The notes below the pieces were generated by a model. The model was given only the letters and a program-made list of their open reading frames with translations. It was not told the origin of the DNA and made no database searches. A stretch of 64,000 nt of DNA from [Clostridium] saccharolyticum WM1 (lineage in GTDB: Bacteria > Bacillota > Clostridia > Lachnospirales > Lachnospiraceae): NCBI RefSeq assembly GCF_000144625.1, contig NC_014376.1:1116001-1180000 (forward strand). The letters run 5' to 3'. Of this stretch, positions 52,531 to 62,070 are shown piece after piece (within the stretch, counting starts at the first letter, position 1; each line of letters begins with the position of its first letter). A program made the translations under genes and the position numbers.

Positions 52531-53859
52531 ATGAGGATGTACGATATCATTGCAAAAAAACGAAACGGTGAAGTTCTGGCGGAGCCAGAGATTCGTTTCA
52601 TGATCGACGGCTATGTAAAGGGGGAGATTCCCGACTATCAGATGTCTGCTATGCTGATGTCCATATATTTTAAAGGGATGAATGATACGGAAACAGCCAT
52701 TCTTACTGATGCAGTGGCTCATTCCGGTGATATGGTGGATTTATCCCCCATTCAGGGCGTGAAAGTGGATAAACACTCGACCGGTGGTGTTGGGGATAAG
52801 ACCACTCTGGTGGTAGCGCCCATCGTGGCTGCCTGCGGAGTCAAGGTGGCAAAGATGTCAGGACGGGGCTTGGGACATACGGGAGGGACCGTTGATAAAA
52901 TGGAATCCATTCCCGGAATGAAGACGGTGCTGACAGAGGAAGAGTTCTTCCAGGTAGTCAATAAAACCGGTCTTTCCGTAATCGGGCAGTCCGGAAATCT
53001 GGCTCCTGCAGATAAAAAGCTTTATGCCCTTCGGGATGTTACTGCCACTGTGGACAGCATCCCTTTAATTGCTGCTTCCATAATGAGCAAAAAACTGGCG
53101 GCAGGAAATGACTGTATTCTTCTTGATGTAAAGACCGGAAGCGGGGCATTTATGAAGACCCTGGAGGATTCCATTACCTTAGCAGAGAAGATGGTGGCGA
53201 TTGGTGAACATGCAGGAAAGAGGACCATGGCCCTCATCACCAATATGGACATTCCCCTGGGAAGCATGATCGGCAACAGCCTGGAGGTTATGGAAGCCGT
53301 GGAAACCCTTCACGGAAGAGGGCCTGAGGACTTGACAGAGGTCTGCTTAAACCTGGCATCCGGAATGCTCTTCCTGGCAGGAAAGGGCAGCCTGGAGGAA
53401 TGCAGGGGACTGGCAGAAGGAGCCATTGCCGATGGAAGTGCTTTGCAGCGGCTTATTGCCATGGTAGAAGCCCAGGGCGGTGATTCTTCTGTAATCAGAG
53501 ATACCAGCCTTTTTTCCAAGGCCCCCCTTCAACGGGAAGTGAAGGCTCTAAAAAGCGGATATATCACCCATATGAATACGGAGCAATGCGGAATCGCCTC
53601 CTCGCTTTTAGGAGCAGGAAGAATTACCAAGGAAAGTGTCATTGATTATACAGCAGGAATCGCCCTTAAGAAAAAGGCAGGCCAGAAGGTGGAAGAGGGG
53701 GAGACCATTGCCGTACTCTATACTTCTGTGGAAGAGCTGTTTGCGGCTTCTGAGGAGGAATTTTTAAAGGCGGTCACCATCAGCGGGAAGAAGCCGGAAG
53801 AAGAACCCCTGATTTACGCCATTGTTACAAAGGAAGGCGTCAAACGTCTGACAGAATAG
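52531..53859 (+). CDS. pdp: Pyrimidine-nucleoside phosphorylase
   Basis: Splits uridine, deoxyuridine and thymidine with phosphate to base and (deoxy)ribose 1-phosphate. 442 aa. The family signature is SGRGLGHTGGTVDKMESIPG (about 110-129), with KVDKHSTGGVGDKTTL at about 77-92. The N-terminus MRMYDIIAKKRNGEVL matches the B. subtilis enzyme. GGGGAGG is 12 bases before the start, the TTG-started gene ends six bp earlier. Followed by deoC 17 bp later. Confidence 0.94.
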   Translation: MRMYDIIAKKRNGEVLAEPEIRFMIDGYVKGEIPDYQMSAMLMSIYFKGMNDTETAILTDAVAHSGDMVDLSPIQGVKVDKHSTGGVGDKTTLVVAPIVAACGVKVAKMSGRGLGHTGGTVDKMESIPGMKTVLTEEEFFQVVNKTGLSVIGQSGNLAPADKKLYALRDVTATVDSIPLIAASIMSKKLAAGNDCILLDVKTGSGAFMKTLEDSITLAEKMVAIGEHAGKRTMALITNMDIPLGSMIGNSLEVMEAVETLHGRGPEDLTEVCLNLASGMLFLAGKGSLEECRGLAEGAIADGSALQRLIAMVEAQGGDSSVIRDTSLFSKAPLQREVKALKSGYITHMNTEQCGIASSLLGAGRITKESVIDYTAGIALKKKAGQKVEEGETIAVLYTSVEELFAASEEEFLKAVTISGKKPEEEPLIYAIVTKEGVKRLTE

Positions 53860-53876
53860 AAAGGATGGAAAAAATA

Positions 53877-54527
53877 ATGACAGATTTAGAAATGTTAAGT
53901 TATGTGGACCACACTCTTTTAAAAGCGTTTGCCACATGGGAGGAAATAAAAGAGCTTTGCAGGGAAGCCGTGGAATATAAAACGGCCTCTGTGTGCATCC
54001 CGCCCTGTTACATCAGAAGGGCCCATGAGGAATTTCCGGGTCTTAATATCTGTACCGTAGTCGGTTTTCCTCTGGGCTACAGCGTAACGGCTTCAAAGGT
54101 CCTTGAGACGGAGAAAGCCATTCAGGACGGGGCCTCTGAGGTAGATATGGTGGTGAACATCAGCGATGTGAAGAATGGGGATTACCTAAAGGTAGAAGAG
54201 GAAATCGCCAAGCTGAAAAAAGCGGTGGGCGGAAACATCTTAAAGGTCATCATTGAAGCCTGTTATCTGACGGAAGAAGAGAAAATCGCCATGTGCAAGG
54301 CGGTTACGGCAGCAGGTGCAGATTACATCAAGACCTCCACAGGATTTGGTACCGGCGGAGCGACTTTAGAGGATATTGAATTATTTAAAAAACACATCGG
54401 ATCTGACGTAAAGATCAAGGCAGCCGGCGGAGTCAGAACCCTGGAAGATTTAAGGGCTTATATCGAAGCGGGGTGCAGCAGAGTTGGCGCAAGCGCAGCG
54501 GTAAAGCTGGCAGCGCAGAATCAATAA
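53877..54527 (+). CDS. deoC: Deoxyribose-phosphate aldolase
   Basis: Cleaves 2-deoxyribose 5-phosphate to glyceraldehyde 3-phosphate and acetaldehyde, completing deoxynucleoside catabolism with cdd and pdp. Start at 53877 (MTDLEMLSYVDHT) because AAAGGATGG is the ribosome site that an ATG at 53865 would overlap. 216 aa. Schiff-base Lys152 lies in DYIKTSTGFGTGGAT; EVDMVVNI (about 88-95) and the phosphate-binding KAAGGVRT follow family order. Terminator follows. Confidence 0.95.
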   Translation: MTDLEMLSYVDHTLLKAFATWEEIKELCREAVEYKTASVCIPPCYIRRAHEEFPGLNICTVVGFPLGYSVTASKVLETEKAIQDGASEVDMVVNISDVKNGDYLKVEEEIAKLKKAVGGNILKVIIEACYLTEEEKIAMCKAVTAAGADYIKTSTGFGTGGATLEDIELFKKHIGSDVKIKAAGGVRTLEDLRAYIEAGCSRVGASAAVKLAAQNQ

Positions 54528-54531
54528 CAAA

Positions 54532-54578
54532 GATTCCTCTCCGGCCTGGACCAACAGGCAGGAGAGGAATCCTTTTTT
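54532..54578. terminator. Terminator after deoC, facing the DUF1846 gene
   Basis: GATTCCTCTCCGGCCTG (54532-54548) pairs with CAGGC and GGAGAGGAATC (54555-54571, one unpaired A), followed by CTTTTTT. It lies 2 bp from the convergent DUF1846 stop. Confidence 0.88.
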
Positions 54579-54579
54579 A

Positions 54580-56058
54580 TTAATGATAAATCTTTTTCTC
54601 TTCATAGATGGGCTCACAGGTTAAGTTCACCCCCAGCTTTTTAAATACTTTAACGTCCACGTCGGAAAGAAGCACGGAAGTATGAGCCTCCCGGCCTTTT
54701 AATTTGGGAAGCTGCTCTAAGGCCACCTGGGCATTGGGATCGGCAGCCGCACAGGCGGACAGGGCAATTAATACTTCGTCCGTATGAAGACGTGGATTTT
54801 TGCTTCCCAGATAGTTGATCTTTAATTTCTGGATTGGTTCAATGGCAGAAGGTGAGATCAGGTGGATGTCATGGGGGATATTCCCTAAGACCTTGACTGC
54901 ATTTAACAAAAGGGCGGCAGATGCGCCTAATAAGTTGGTAGTTTTACCAGTGACAATGGTTCCGTCGTCTAATTCAAGTGCAGCGGCCGGAGAGCCCTTC
55001 TCTTCTGCAAGCTGACTGGCGGCGTTCACCACTTTTCTCATCTCAGTGGTTATTTTTGCCTGCTTCATGAGAAGTTCAATCTTATAAACCTCTTCCTTGG
55101 AGCCCATATCCCTTGCCAGACGGGAAAGCGCCTGGTAATAACGTCTGATGATTTCCTGCATGGATGCTTCCCTGCAGGCTTCGTCATCCACCACACAGAA
55201 GCCGGCCATATTTACACCCATATCCGTAGGGGATTTATAAGGGCATTCTCCGTATATCCCTTCAAAAATAGCACTTAATACTGGAAAGATCTCCACATCC
55301 CGGTTGTAATTGACTGTGGTTTTTCCATAGGCCTCCAAGTGAAAGGGATCGATCATATTCACATCGTTTAGATCTGCCGTTGCAGCCTCGTAAGCTAAAT
55401 TTACCGGATGCTTTAACGGAATATTCCATACAGGGAATGTCTCAAACTTGGCGTATCCGGCCTTGATTCCCCGCTTGTTCTCGTGATAGAGCTGGGATAA
55501 GCAGGTAGCCATTTTTCCGCTGCCAGGCCCTGGAGCCGTAATAATAACAAGAGGCTTTGTTGTTTCTATATAATCATTTCTCCCGTATCCTTCGTCACTT
55601 ACAATTAAAGAAACATTGCTTGGATAGCCGTCAATGGTATAGTGACGGTACACCTTTATCCCCATTTTTTCCAGCTTGCTTTTAAATAAATCAGCGGAAT
55701 TCTGTCCGGAGTACTGTGTGATAACAACACTTCCCACATAGAGCCCTTTATCCGTAAAGGACTGGATCAGACGGAACACATCCACATCGTAGGTGATGCC
55801 AAGATCGTGGCGGATCTTATTCTTCTCGATGTCGGCAGCATTGATGGCAATCACAATCTCTGCCTGGTCCGATAGCTGCATCAGCATGCGGAGCTTGCTG
55901 TCAGGTTCAAATCCGGGAAGTACCCTGGAAGCGTGGTAATCATCAAACAGCTTGCCGCCGAATTCCAGATATAGCTTGTCTCCAAACTGGCTGATCCGCT
56001 CCTTGATGTGCTCTGACTGCATGGTTAAATATTTGTTGTTATCAAATCCAAATTTCAT
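54580..56058 (-). CDS. DUF1846 family protein
   Basis: 492-aa member of the DUF1846 family, common in Firmicutes and of unknown function; the structure known for the family has two Rossmann-like halves. Start at 56058 (MKFGFDNNKYLTMQSEHI) follows GGAGGG four bases upstream; an ATG at 56070 overlaps that site. Conserved parts are YLEFGGKLFDDYHASRVLPGF (about 30-50), PLVIITAPGPGSGKMATCLSQ (about 171-191, P-loop-like), and GKTTNLLGASAALLLNA (about 374-390). Its leader contains a long palindrome. Confidence 0.9.
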   Translation of the reverse strand: MKFGFDNNKYLTMQSEHIKERISQFGDKLYLEFGGKLFDDYHASRVLPGFEPDSKLRMLMQLSDQAEIVIAINAADIEKNKIRHDLGITYDVDVFRLIQSFTDKGLYVGSVVITQYSGQNSADLFKSKLEKMGIKVYRHYTIDGYPSNVSLIVSDEGYGRNDYIETTKPLVIITAPGPGSGKMATCLSQLYHENKRGIKAGYAKFETFPVWNIPLKHPVNLAYEAATADLNDVNMIDPFHLEAYGKTTVNYNRDVEIFPVLSAIFEGIYGECPYKSPTDMGVNMAGFCVVDDEACREASMQEIIRRYYQALSRLARDMGSKEEVYKIELLMKQAKITTEMRKVVNAASQLAEEKGSPAAALELDDGTIVTGKTTNLLGASAALLLNAVKVLGNIPHDIHLISPSAIEPIQKLKINYLGSKNPRLHTDEVLIALSACAAADPNAQVALEQLPKLKGREAHTSVLLSDVDVKVFKKLGVNLTCEPIYEEKKIYH

Positions 56059-56096
56059 TTGTCCCTCCATGATGTGCGCTTACCGTTTTGCCATGC

Positions 56097-56161
56097 AGAA
56101 CCATTTGTAAACTCTGTGCGTGTGAGCTTGCTCACTAAGTACAGAGTTTACAAATGGTTCT
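56097..56161. repeat. 65-bp palindrome with perfect 21-bp arms
   Basis: Left arm 56097-56117 and right arm 56141-56161 are exact reverse complements (21 of 21). Inside, GTGAGC (56122-56127) and GCTCAC (56130-56135) form a second 6-bp stem around TT. No T-run follows on either strand, so it is not an ordinary terminator. It lies 39 bp upstream of the DUF1846 start. Nearby a second imperfect pair TAATTTGGCGG (56185-56195) and CCGTCAAATTA (56228-56238) is present. No second copy of the 21-mer was found in the window. Possible non-autonomous element, cruciform regulatory site or RNA structure. Confidence 0.85.
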
Positions 56162-56276
56162 ATAGGGCGGACGCCCGGCATGAATAATTTGGCGGCATAT
56201 ATTTATGTCCTTTAGAATATGTTATATCCGTCAAATTATGAATGGCATGGCTGAATTTAAAGCATGCACGAACTAT

Positions 56277-56305
56277 TTGACCGTAGTATTTATAAATTGT
56301 ATCAT
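56277..56305 (+). promoter_or_regulatory. Sigma-A promoter of map-tag
   Basis: TTGACC (56277-56282), 17-bp spacer, TATCAT (56300-56305). The 355-bp gap between the DUF1846 gene and map otherwise holds the palindromes and no credible ORF. Confidence 0.55.
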
Positions 56306-56413
56306 ATAAGTTATGAAATTGCCATGGATTTTTTCCTTCCCTTTCTTTTTCCAGAAACCCTTTACAACCGTCTTTAAACGTGTTAAAACGTTGTAGTAAG
56401 AAGGAGGCACAAT

Positions 56414-57286
56414 ATGTTTAAAATAGGAAGAAATGATGCATGCTGGTGTGGCAGCGGAAAGAAATATAAAAACTGCCATCTGTCTTTTGACCAAAAGCTT
56501 GAGAATTATGCGGTCATGGGAGATGAGGTTCCGGAGCACTATATGATAAAAACACCGGCACAGATCGAAGGGGTCCGCCGTGCGGGAATCGTAAACAACA
56601 GGATTCTTGACCTTGTGGGTGAAATGATTAAGCCCGGCATCACCACGGAAGATATCAATACCCTGGTCCACGAAAGCACCATCAGGCTGGGTGGAATCCC
56701 TGCCCCTTTAAATTTTGAGGGATATCCCAAAAGTGTATGCACCTCAATCAATGAGGTCGTATGTCACGGGATCCCGGATCCGAAACGGGTCTTACTGGAG
56801 GGAGATATTATCAATGTAGATGTGACCACCATTGTGGATGGCTATTATGCCGATGCGTCCAGGATGTACTGCATAGGCGAAGTGTCTCCTGAGGCTTCCA
56901 AGCTGGTCCGTGTTACGAAGGAGAGCGTGGAGCTGGCTCTTAAAGAAGCAAGGGCATGGGGCCATCTTGGGGATATCGGAGCAGCGATTTCCCAACATAT
57001 TTCTGCCAATGGCTTTACGGTAGTAAGGGAAATCGGCGGACACGGTGTAGGGCTGGATTTCCATGAAGAGCCATGGGTCAGCCACATCGGAACAAGAGGG
57101 ACTGATATGCTTTTAGTTCCAGGGATGATATTTACCATTGAACCAATGGTGAATGCCGGAAAGCCCGACGTAGTCCAGGATGATGAGGATGGTTGGACTA
57201 TTTACACTAAGGATGGAAGCCTGTCTGCCCAGTGGGAGTATACGGTTTTAATCACAGAACAGGGACCGGAGGTGCTGGCAAGATAA
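56414..57286 (+). CDS. map: Methionine aminopeptidase type I with N-terminal SEC-C zinc motif
   Basis: Removes N-terminal Met from nascent proteins. 290 aa: a SEC-C zinc-binding motif at the N-terminus (Cys10, Cys12, Cys21, His22; DACWCGSGKKYKNCH) followed by the M24A peptidase domain with INVDVTTIVDGYYADASRM (metal Asp), GGHGVGLDFHEEP (metal His), FTIEPM (Glu) and WEYTVLITEQG (Glu). The SEC-C extension is known to help ribosome binding in such proteins. GAAGGAGG lies seven bases before ATG. It abuts tag directly. Confidence 0.94.
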   Translation: MFKIGRNDACWCGSGKKYKNCHLSFDQKLENYAVMGDEVPEHYMIKTPAQIEGVRRAGIVNNRILDLVGEMIKPGITTEDINTLVHESTIRLGGIPAPLNFEGYPKSVCTSINEVVCHGIPDPKRVLLEGDIINVDVTTIVDGYYADASRMYCIGEVSPEASKLVRVTKESVELALKEARAWGHLGDIGAAISQHISANGFTVVREIGGHGVGLDFHEEPWVSHIGTRGTDMLLVPGMIFTIEPMVNAGKPDVVQDDEDGWTIYTKDGSLSAQWEYTVLITEQGPEVLAR

Positions 57287-57850
57287 ATGGAGATGAAACG
57301 TTGCTTTTGGGTGGATGAATCCTCCCCCGTGTATGTAAAGTATCATGACGAAGAGTGGGGAGTGCCGGTTTATGATGATAAAAAGCTTTACGAAATGTTC
57401 CTTTTGGAAACCTTTCAGGCAGGGCTTTCCTGGATAACCATACTGAGAAAAAGAGAGGCCTTCCGGGAAGCCTTTGATGGCTTTGATGCGGAAAAGGTGG
57501 CATCCTATGGAGAAGAAAAGATAAGAGACTTAATGGAGAATGCGGGCATCATAAGAAACAGGAGAAAGATGGACGCCGCCGTGAAAAATGCCCGTGTGTT
57601 TCTGGAAATCCAGCGGGAATTCGGTTCTTTCTCTGAATATTTATGGGGATTTACAAACAATGAGATCCTGGTTAACCAGGATGACTGTTTCCAGGTGAAA
57701 ACCGAATTGTCAGACAGGGTATCAAAGGATATGAAAAAGCGTGGAATGGCCTTTGTAGGTTCTGTTACTATATATTCCTACCTTCAGGCCGTGGGCGTTG
57801 TCAATGACCATGAGCTTTCCTGCTTTTGCCGCAAGAATGTCCGGGAATAA
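57287..57850 (+). CDS. tag: DNA-3-methyladenine glycosylase I
   Basis: Removes 3-methyladenine from alkylated DNA. 187 aa with family start MEMKRCFWVDESSPVYVKYHDEEWG. The zinc-snap residues are Cys6, His20, His175 and Cys179, the last two at the same numbers as in E. coli Tag. Another conserved stretch is LLETFQAGLSWITILRKRE (about 39-57). The start codon follows the map stop without any gap; an ATG two codons on (57293) is also possible. Confidence 0.95.
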   Translation: MEMKRCFWVDESSPVYVKYHDEEWGVPVYDDKKLYEMFLLETFQAGLSWITILRKREAFREAFDGFDAEKVASYGEEKIRDLMENAGIIRNRRKMDAAVKNARVFLEIQREFGSFSEYLWGFTNNEILVNQDDCFQVKTELSDRVSKDMKKRGMAFVGSVTIYSYLQAVGVVNDHELSCFCRKNVRE

Positions 57851-57961
57851 CAGAAAGAACTGAGATCAGGAAAAGCGGGGGCATGAATGATATAAAACAT
57901 ACATAGCTTATGAAATAAGAGGTTTATAAATAAGGGCTGCATCCGGGGAATGTAATTTATA

Positions 57962-57990
57962 TTGGAAAATTTTACAAAATGTGGTAAAAT
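57962..57990 (+). promoter_or_regulatory. Promoter of the DUF4015 lipoprotein gene
   Basis: TTGGAA (57962-57967), 17-bp spacer ending TGG, TAAAAT (57985-57990), 58 bp before the start. Confidence 0.5.
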
Positions 57991-58047
57991 GTTAAATATT
58001 TATTACATGAAACACCTGAAACCATAAAGAAAGTGAACGGGAGTATT

Positions 58048-59544
58048 ATGAAAAGATGGCTTTTGACAGTGATTGCATTTTCGTTGGTGGCCTCCGGATG
58101 CAGCCGGTATAAGGGAATTTCCCAGCCTTCCGAGACAGACAGCAAAACAGAAGAATCTCGGCAGAGTACAGAAGAATCCGTACAGAACACAGAGGTAGAA
58201 GCTGGTCAGCTTCCCATGGAAGTATCTGCCGAGCCGGGAAAAAAGCCGGTAAAGGTAAAGGGAATCTATATTTCCGGCTATATGGCTGGTTCTGAGGGAC
58301 TCCAGGCAATTTTGGACAAGATCCAGGGGACGGAGATCAATACGGTTGTCATTGACGTAAAGAATGACGACGGAAGGATCACCTTTGCAATGGATGACGC
58401 ACCTACGGTGAATGAGATCGGTGCCACAGAAAAGTACATCAAGGATATTGACAGCCTGATGGCCCAGTTAAAGGCCAGGGGGCTTTATACCATTGCCCGG
58501 GTGGTGGCCTTCCGGGATCCATACCTGGCAGAGAAAAAGCCGGATTGGGGGCTTAAGAACAAGGATGGAAGTCTGCACAGGGACAACAAGGGGCTTGCCT
58601 GGGTTAATCCTTACCGTACGGAAGTATGGGACTACCTGGTGGAGGTAGGAGCAGAAGCCGCCAATGCCGGGTTTGATGAGATCCAGTTTGACTATATCCG
58701 GTTCGCCACGGACAGTTCCATGAAACAGGTGGCATTCCTTGAGGCTGATACCAGGGGCCGCTCCAAAACAGACATTATTACGGAATTCATCCAGTATGCC
58801 TATGAAAAGCTGTCTTCACACAATGTTTTTGTTTCTGCCGATGTGTTTGGCACCATCATCGGGAGCAGGGTTGATGCGGAGGCCGTGGGCCAGATCTATC
58901 ATGAGATGGCCTGTCATCTGGATTATATATGTCCCATGATCTACCCTTCTCATTACGGAGACGGAAACTTTGGCATCGATCATCCGGATACGGAGCCTTA
59001 CCGTACCATCCGTGCAGCGTTGAAGCTGTCAAAGCAGGATTTAGATTCCGCAAGAGAAGAGGGAAGACCCCAGGCCATTGTCCGTCCCTGGCTGCAGGAT
59101 TTTACCGCTTCTTATCTGCAGCACCATATCCCTTACGGGGCTAAGGAGATCCGGGCGCAGATTCAGGCGGTGTATGATGCGGGCTACGATGAGTGGATCC
59201 TATGGAGTGCATCCAACCGGTATACCTGGGAGGGCCTCCTGACCGATGAGGCAGCCAAAGAGGAAGCAGAGAGTCTTGCCCGGGTGAGAGAAACAGAGGA
59301 AACCTCTTCTGCGGCCTACTCCGGAACAAAGGAGCCGCAGTCAGAAGCAACTCCGCGGCAGTCAGAAACAAGAGAGCCTCAATCTGCGGAACAGACGGAG
59401 GGAAAAGAGGAGAAAGCCAAAAAGAGTCTTGAGGAAAGCACAGCAGAGGCAGAAACCCGGCCGGAGACGAAGGCGGATAATAAAAAGAAACCCAGAACCA
59501 AGCCAGATGTGGTCATAGTGACTACAGGAGGCTCAAGAAATTAG
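58048..59544 (+). CDS. DUF4015 putative glycoside hydrolase lipoprotein
   Basis: 498-aa exported lipoprotein. Start at 58048 (MKRWLLTVIAFSLVASGC) gives a lipoprotein signal with lipobox VASGC, acylated Cys at 18; the GTG at 58033 would lengthen the basic end pointlessly. After a Ser/Glu-rich spacer (about 25-70) comes a TIM-barrel DUF4015 domain (about 74-395; KGIYISGYMAGSEGLQAILD, TVVIDVKNDDGRI, FDEIQFDYIRFATD with acidic candidates, YICPMIYPSHYGDG, WILWSASNRYTWEG). The C-terminal 100 residues are low-complexity Glu/Lys/Ser/Thr, perhaps wall-spanning. Substrate unknown. Confidence 0.88.
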   Translation: MKRWLLTVIAFSLVASGCSRYKGISQPSETDSKTEESRQSTEESVQNTEVEAGQLPMEVSAEPGKKPVKVKGIYISGYMAGSEGLQAILDKIQGTEINTVVIDVKNDDGRITFAMDDAPTVNEIGATEKYIKDIDSLMAQLKARGLYTIARVVAFRDPYLAEKKPDWGLKNKDGSLHRDNKGLAWVNPYRTEVWDYLVEVGAEAANAGFDEIQFDYIRFATDSSMKQVAFLEADTRGRSKTDIITEFIQYAYEKLSSHNVFVSADVFGTIIGSRVDAEAVGQIYHEMACHLDYICPMIYPSHYGDGNFGIDHPDTEPYRTIRAALKLSKQDLDSAREEGRPQAIVRPWLQDFTASYLQHHIPYGAKEIRAQIQAVYDAGYDEWILWSASNRYTWEGLLTDEAAKEEAESLARVRETEETSSAAYSGTKEPQSEATPRQSETREPQSAEQTEGKEEKAKKSLEESTAEAETRPETKADNKKKPRTKPDVVIVTTGGSRN

Positions 59545-59559
59545 GAAGTGAGGGAAGCC

Positions 59560-60126
59560 ATGGACAGAAAGCCCAGACCAGGAGATTTCTACCGGCATTT
59601 TAAAGATAAGATGTACCAGGTGATCGCTGTTGCAGTTCATACGGAAACTGAGGAAGAGATGGTGGTTTATCAGGCTCTCTACGGATCCTTTGGGATCTAT
59701 GTCCGCCCGCTGGCCTTATTTCTCAGTGAGGTGGACAAGGAGAAGTATCCTCAGGTAAAGCAGAAATACAGGTTTGAAAAGGTGGACATGGGTTTGGTAC
59801 AGCCTGAAAAAGGGCCATGTACGGTAACAACAGAAAAAAAGAACGAAGAAAATATGGGGAACAGTGGCCAGAGTCAAGGGAACCCGTCTTCGGCTCCTAA
59901 CCCTCGGGAAAATAAAAATCTTCTTGCATTTCTTGATGCCGGGACGTATCATGAGAAGCTGGAGGTTCTTGAAGATCGGAAAGACCGTTTTTCCGCAGAA
60001 GAGCTGCTGGCTATCTGCGAGATCATGGAAATCGGAAGACCGGATTCTGAACCGGAGGAGAAATATTATGCAGTGAAGAGGTACTTAGAGCTGCAGAATA
60101 AATACGAGGGAGCAAGATTGAGGTGA
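59560..60126 (+). CDS. DUF1653 protein with C-terminal helical extension
   Basis: 188-aa protein beginning with a DUF1653 domain (about 5-75; RPGDFYRHFKDKMYQVIAVA, VVYQALYGSFGIYVRPLALF), a small beta module often next to repair or replication genes, then a low-complexity linker (about 80-120) and an acidic helical tail (about 125-186; KNLLAFLDAGTYHEKLEVLE). The start at 59560 (MDRKPRPGDF) follows GAGGGAAG; a GTG at 59548 is less likely. Nine bp before uvrC. Function unknown. Confidence 0.83.
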   Translation: MDRKPRPGDFYRHFKDKMYQVIAVAVHTETEEEMVVYQALYGSFGIYVRPLALFLSEVDKEKYPQVKQKYRFEKVDMGLVQPEKGPCTVTTEKKNEENMGNSGQSQGNPSSAPNPRENKNLLAFLDAGTYHEKLEVLEDRKDRFSAEELLAICEIMEIGRPDSEPEEKYYAVKRYLELQNKYEGARLR

Positions 60127-60135
60127 TTTGTTTCA

Positions 60136-62007
60136 GTGGACCACAGGTCATTTAATATAGAAGAAGAATTAAAAAAATTACCGTCCCAGCCTGGAGTGTA
60201 TCTTATGCACGACAAGAGGGACGAAATTATCTATGTAGGAAAAGCCATCAGTTTAAAAAACAGGGTCAGGCAGTACTTTCAAAGCAGCAGAAATAAGACC
60301 GCAAAAATCGAGCAAATGGTGTCCAGGATCGCCAGGTTTGAATACATTATAACAGACTCTGAGCTGGAAGCCCTTGTGCTGGAGTGCAATCTCATCAAGG
60401 AACACCGTCCCCGTTACAATACCATGCTAAAGGACGATAAGACCTATCCCTATATCAAGGTAACGGTGTATGAAGACTATCCCAGGATCTTGTTTTCCAG
60501 GGACATGAAAAAGGATAAAAGTAAGTATTTCGGGCCGTATACCAGCGCAGGAGCAGTGAAGGATACCATAGAAATGATCCATAAGCTTTACCAGATCAGG
60601 ACCTGCAACCGGAACTTGCCAAGAGACATCGGAAAGGAACGGCCCTGCTTGAATTACCATATCAAGCAGTGCTCCGCCCCCTGTCAGAATTATATCAGCA
60701 AGGAAGAATACTGGAAATCCATTCACAGGGCCCTGGATTTTTTAGGCGGGAAATACGGTCCTGTCATAAAGATGCTGGAAGAAAAGATGCAGGCGGCATC
60801 GGAAGAGATGGACTATGAGAAAGCCATTGAGTGCCGGGATTTATTAAACAGCGTAAGGCAGATTGCCCAGAAGCAGAAGATCACGGACAGCGGCATGGAA
60901 GACCGGGATATCATTGCAATGGCAAAGGATGAAAAGGATGCCGTTGTTTCTGTATTTTTTGTCCGGGAAGGCAGGCTCATCGGCCGGGAGCATTTCCATG
61001 TAAGCATAGCAACCGCAGAAGATAACAGCCAGATCCTCACCAGCTTTGTAAAACAGTTTTATGCAGGAACTCCTTTTATTCCCAAGGAACTGTGGATACA
61101 GACCGGTCTTGAGGATGAAGGCGTCATAGGGGAATGGCTCTCTGGAAAACGGGGGCAGAAGGTGAAGATCGTGGTACCGCGGAAAGGCCAGAAGGAGCGC
61201 CTGGTGGAGCTGGCGGAAAAAAATGCGGTTTTGGTGCTTTCCCAGGATAAGGAAAAGATAAAACGGGAAGAGCTTCGCACCGTGGGTGCGATGAATGAGG
61301 TGGGAGACTGGCTTGGACTTAAGGGCATCAAGAGGATTGAGGCCTTTGATATTTCCAATATAAGCGGCTTTGAGTCTGTTGGCTCCATGATCGTCTACGA
61401 AGACGGGAAACCCAAGCGGAATGATTACAGAAAATTCAAGATCAAATGGGTCAAGGGGGCCAATGACTACGCCTCTATGAACGAGGTGCTTACAAGAAGG
61501 TTTTCCCATGGCCTTAAGGAAGCGGAAAGCCTTAAGGAAAAGGGCGTGGATGAGGAGCTTGGAAGCTTCACCCGATTTCCAGATCTGATCATGATGGATG
61601 GCGGCCGGGGGCAGGTAAACATTGCTCTGGAGGTATTAAAGGAGCTGGACATTTCCATTCCTGTCTGCGGTATGGTTAAGGATGACAACCACCGGACCAG
61701 AGGTCTTTATTATAACAACGTGGAAATTCCCATTGACAGGCATTCCGAAGGTTTTAAGCTGGTCACCAGGATCCAGGATGAGGCCCATCGGTTTGCCATT
61801 GAATACCATAGAAGCTTAAGAAGCAAGGGACAGGTGAAATCCATTCTTGATGACATTCCTGGCATTGGCCCTAACAGGAGAAAAGCTCTGATGCGCCGGT
61901 TTAAGGGGCTGGAGGCCATAAAGGAAGCCACTCTGGAAGAGCTTTCCCAAACCCCTGGTATGAATGCTCTGGCGGCGAAGAGCGTTTACGAGTTCTTCCA
62001 CATATAG
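60136..62007 (+). CDS. uvrC: Excinuclease ABC subunit C
   Basis: Nuclease of nucleotide excision repair that makes the 3' and 5' cuts with UvrB. Translation starts at GTG (60136) with GAGGTGA upstream. 623 aa. GIY-YIG domain (about 14-95; [27 protein letters not shown]), UVR motif (about 205-240; [18 protein letters not shown]), RNase H-like nuclease with [12 protein letters not shown] near 397 and IMMDGGRGQ near 490, and two C-terminal helix-hairpin-helix motifs ([18 protein letters not shown]). All nuclease motifs intact. Confidence 0.95.
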   Translation: MDHRSFNIEEELKKLPSQPGVYLMHDKRDEIIYVGKAISLKNRVRQYFQSSRNKTAKIEQMVSRIARFEYIITDSELEALVLECNLIKEHRPRYNTMLKDDKTYPYIKVTVYEDYPRILFSRDMKKDKSKYFGPYTSAGAVKDTIEMIHKLYQIRTCNRNLPRDIGKERPCLNYHIKQCSAPCQNYISKEEYWKSIHRALDFLGGKYGPVIKMLEEKMQAASEEMDYEKAIECRDLLNSVRQIAQKQKITDSGMEDRDIIAMAKDEKDAVVSVFFVREGRLIGREHFHVSIATAEDNSQILTSFVKQFYAGTPFIPKELWIQTGLEDEGVIGEWLSGKRGQKVKIVVPRKGQKERLVELAEKNAVLVLSQDKEKIKREELRTVGAMNEVGDWLGLKGIKRIEAFDISNISGFESVGSMIVYEDGKPKRNDYRKFKIKWVKGANDYASMNEVLTRRFSHGLKEAESLKEKGVDEELGSFTRFPDLIMMDGGRGQVNIALEVLKELDISIPVCGMVKDDNHRTRGLYYNNVEIPIDRHSEGFKLVTRIQDEAHRFAIEYHRSLRSKGQVKSILDDIPGIGPNRRKALMRRFKGLEAIKEATLEELSQTPGMNALAAKSVYEFFHI

Positions 62008-62009
62008 CT

Positions 62010-62037
62010 TTTCAAAATACGAAATCTGTGTTAGTAT
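62010..62037 (+). promoter_or_regulatory. Candidate promoter of hprK-murB
   Basis: TTTCAA (62010-62015), 16-bp spacer, TAGTAT (62032-62037) in the 63-bp uvrC-hprK gap. Both boxes deviate from consensus, so it may be accidental. Confidence 0.3.
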
Positions 62038-62070
62038 GAAAAAAACAGATGGATAAAAGGAGCGTTCGCC

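Noticed and set aside
60844..61509. Open frame of 221 codons antisense to uvrC
   Set aside because: Shadow of the conserved uvrC frame without any recognisable domain.
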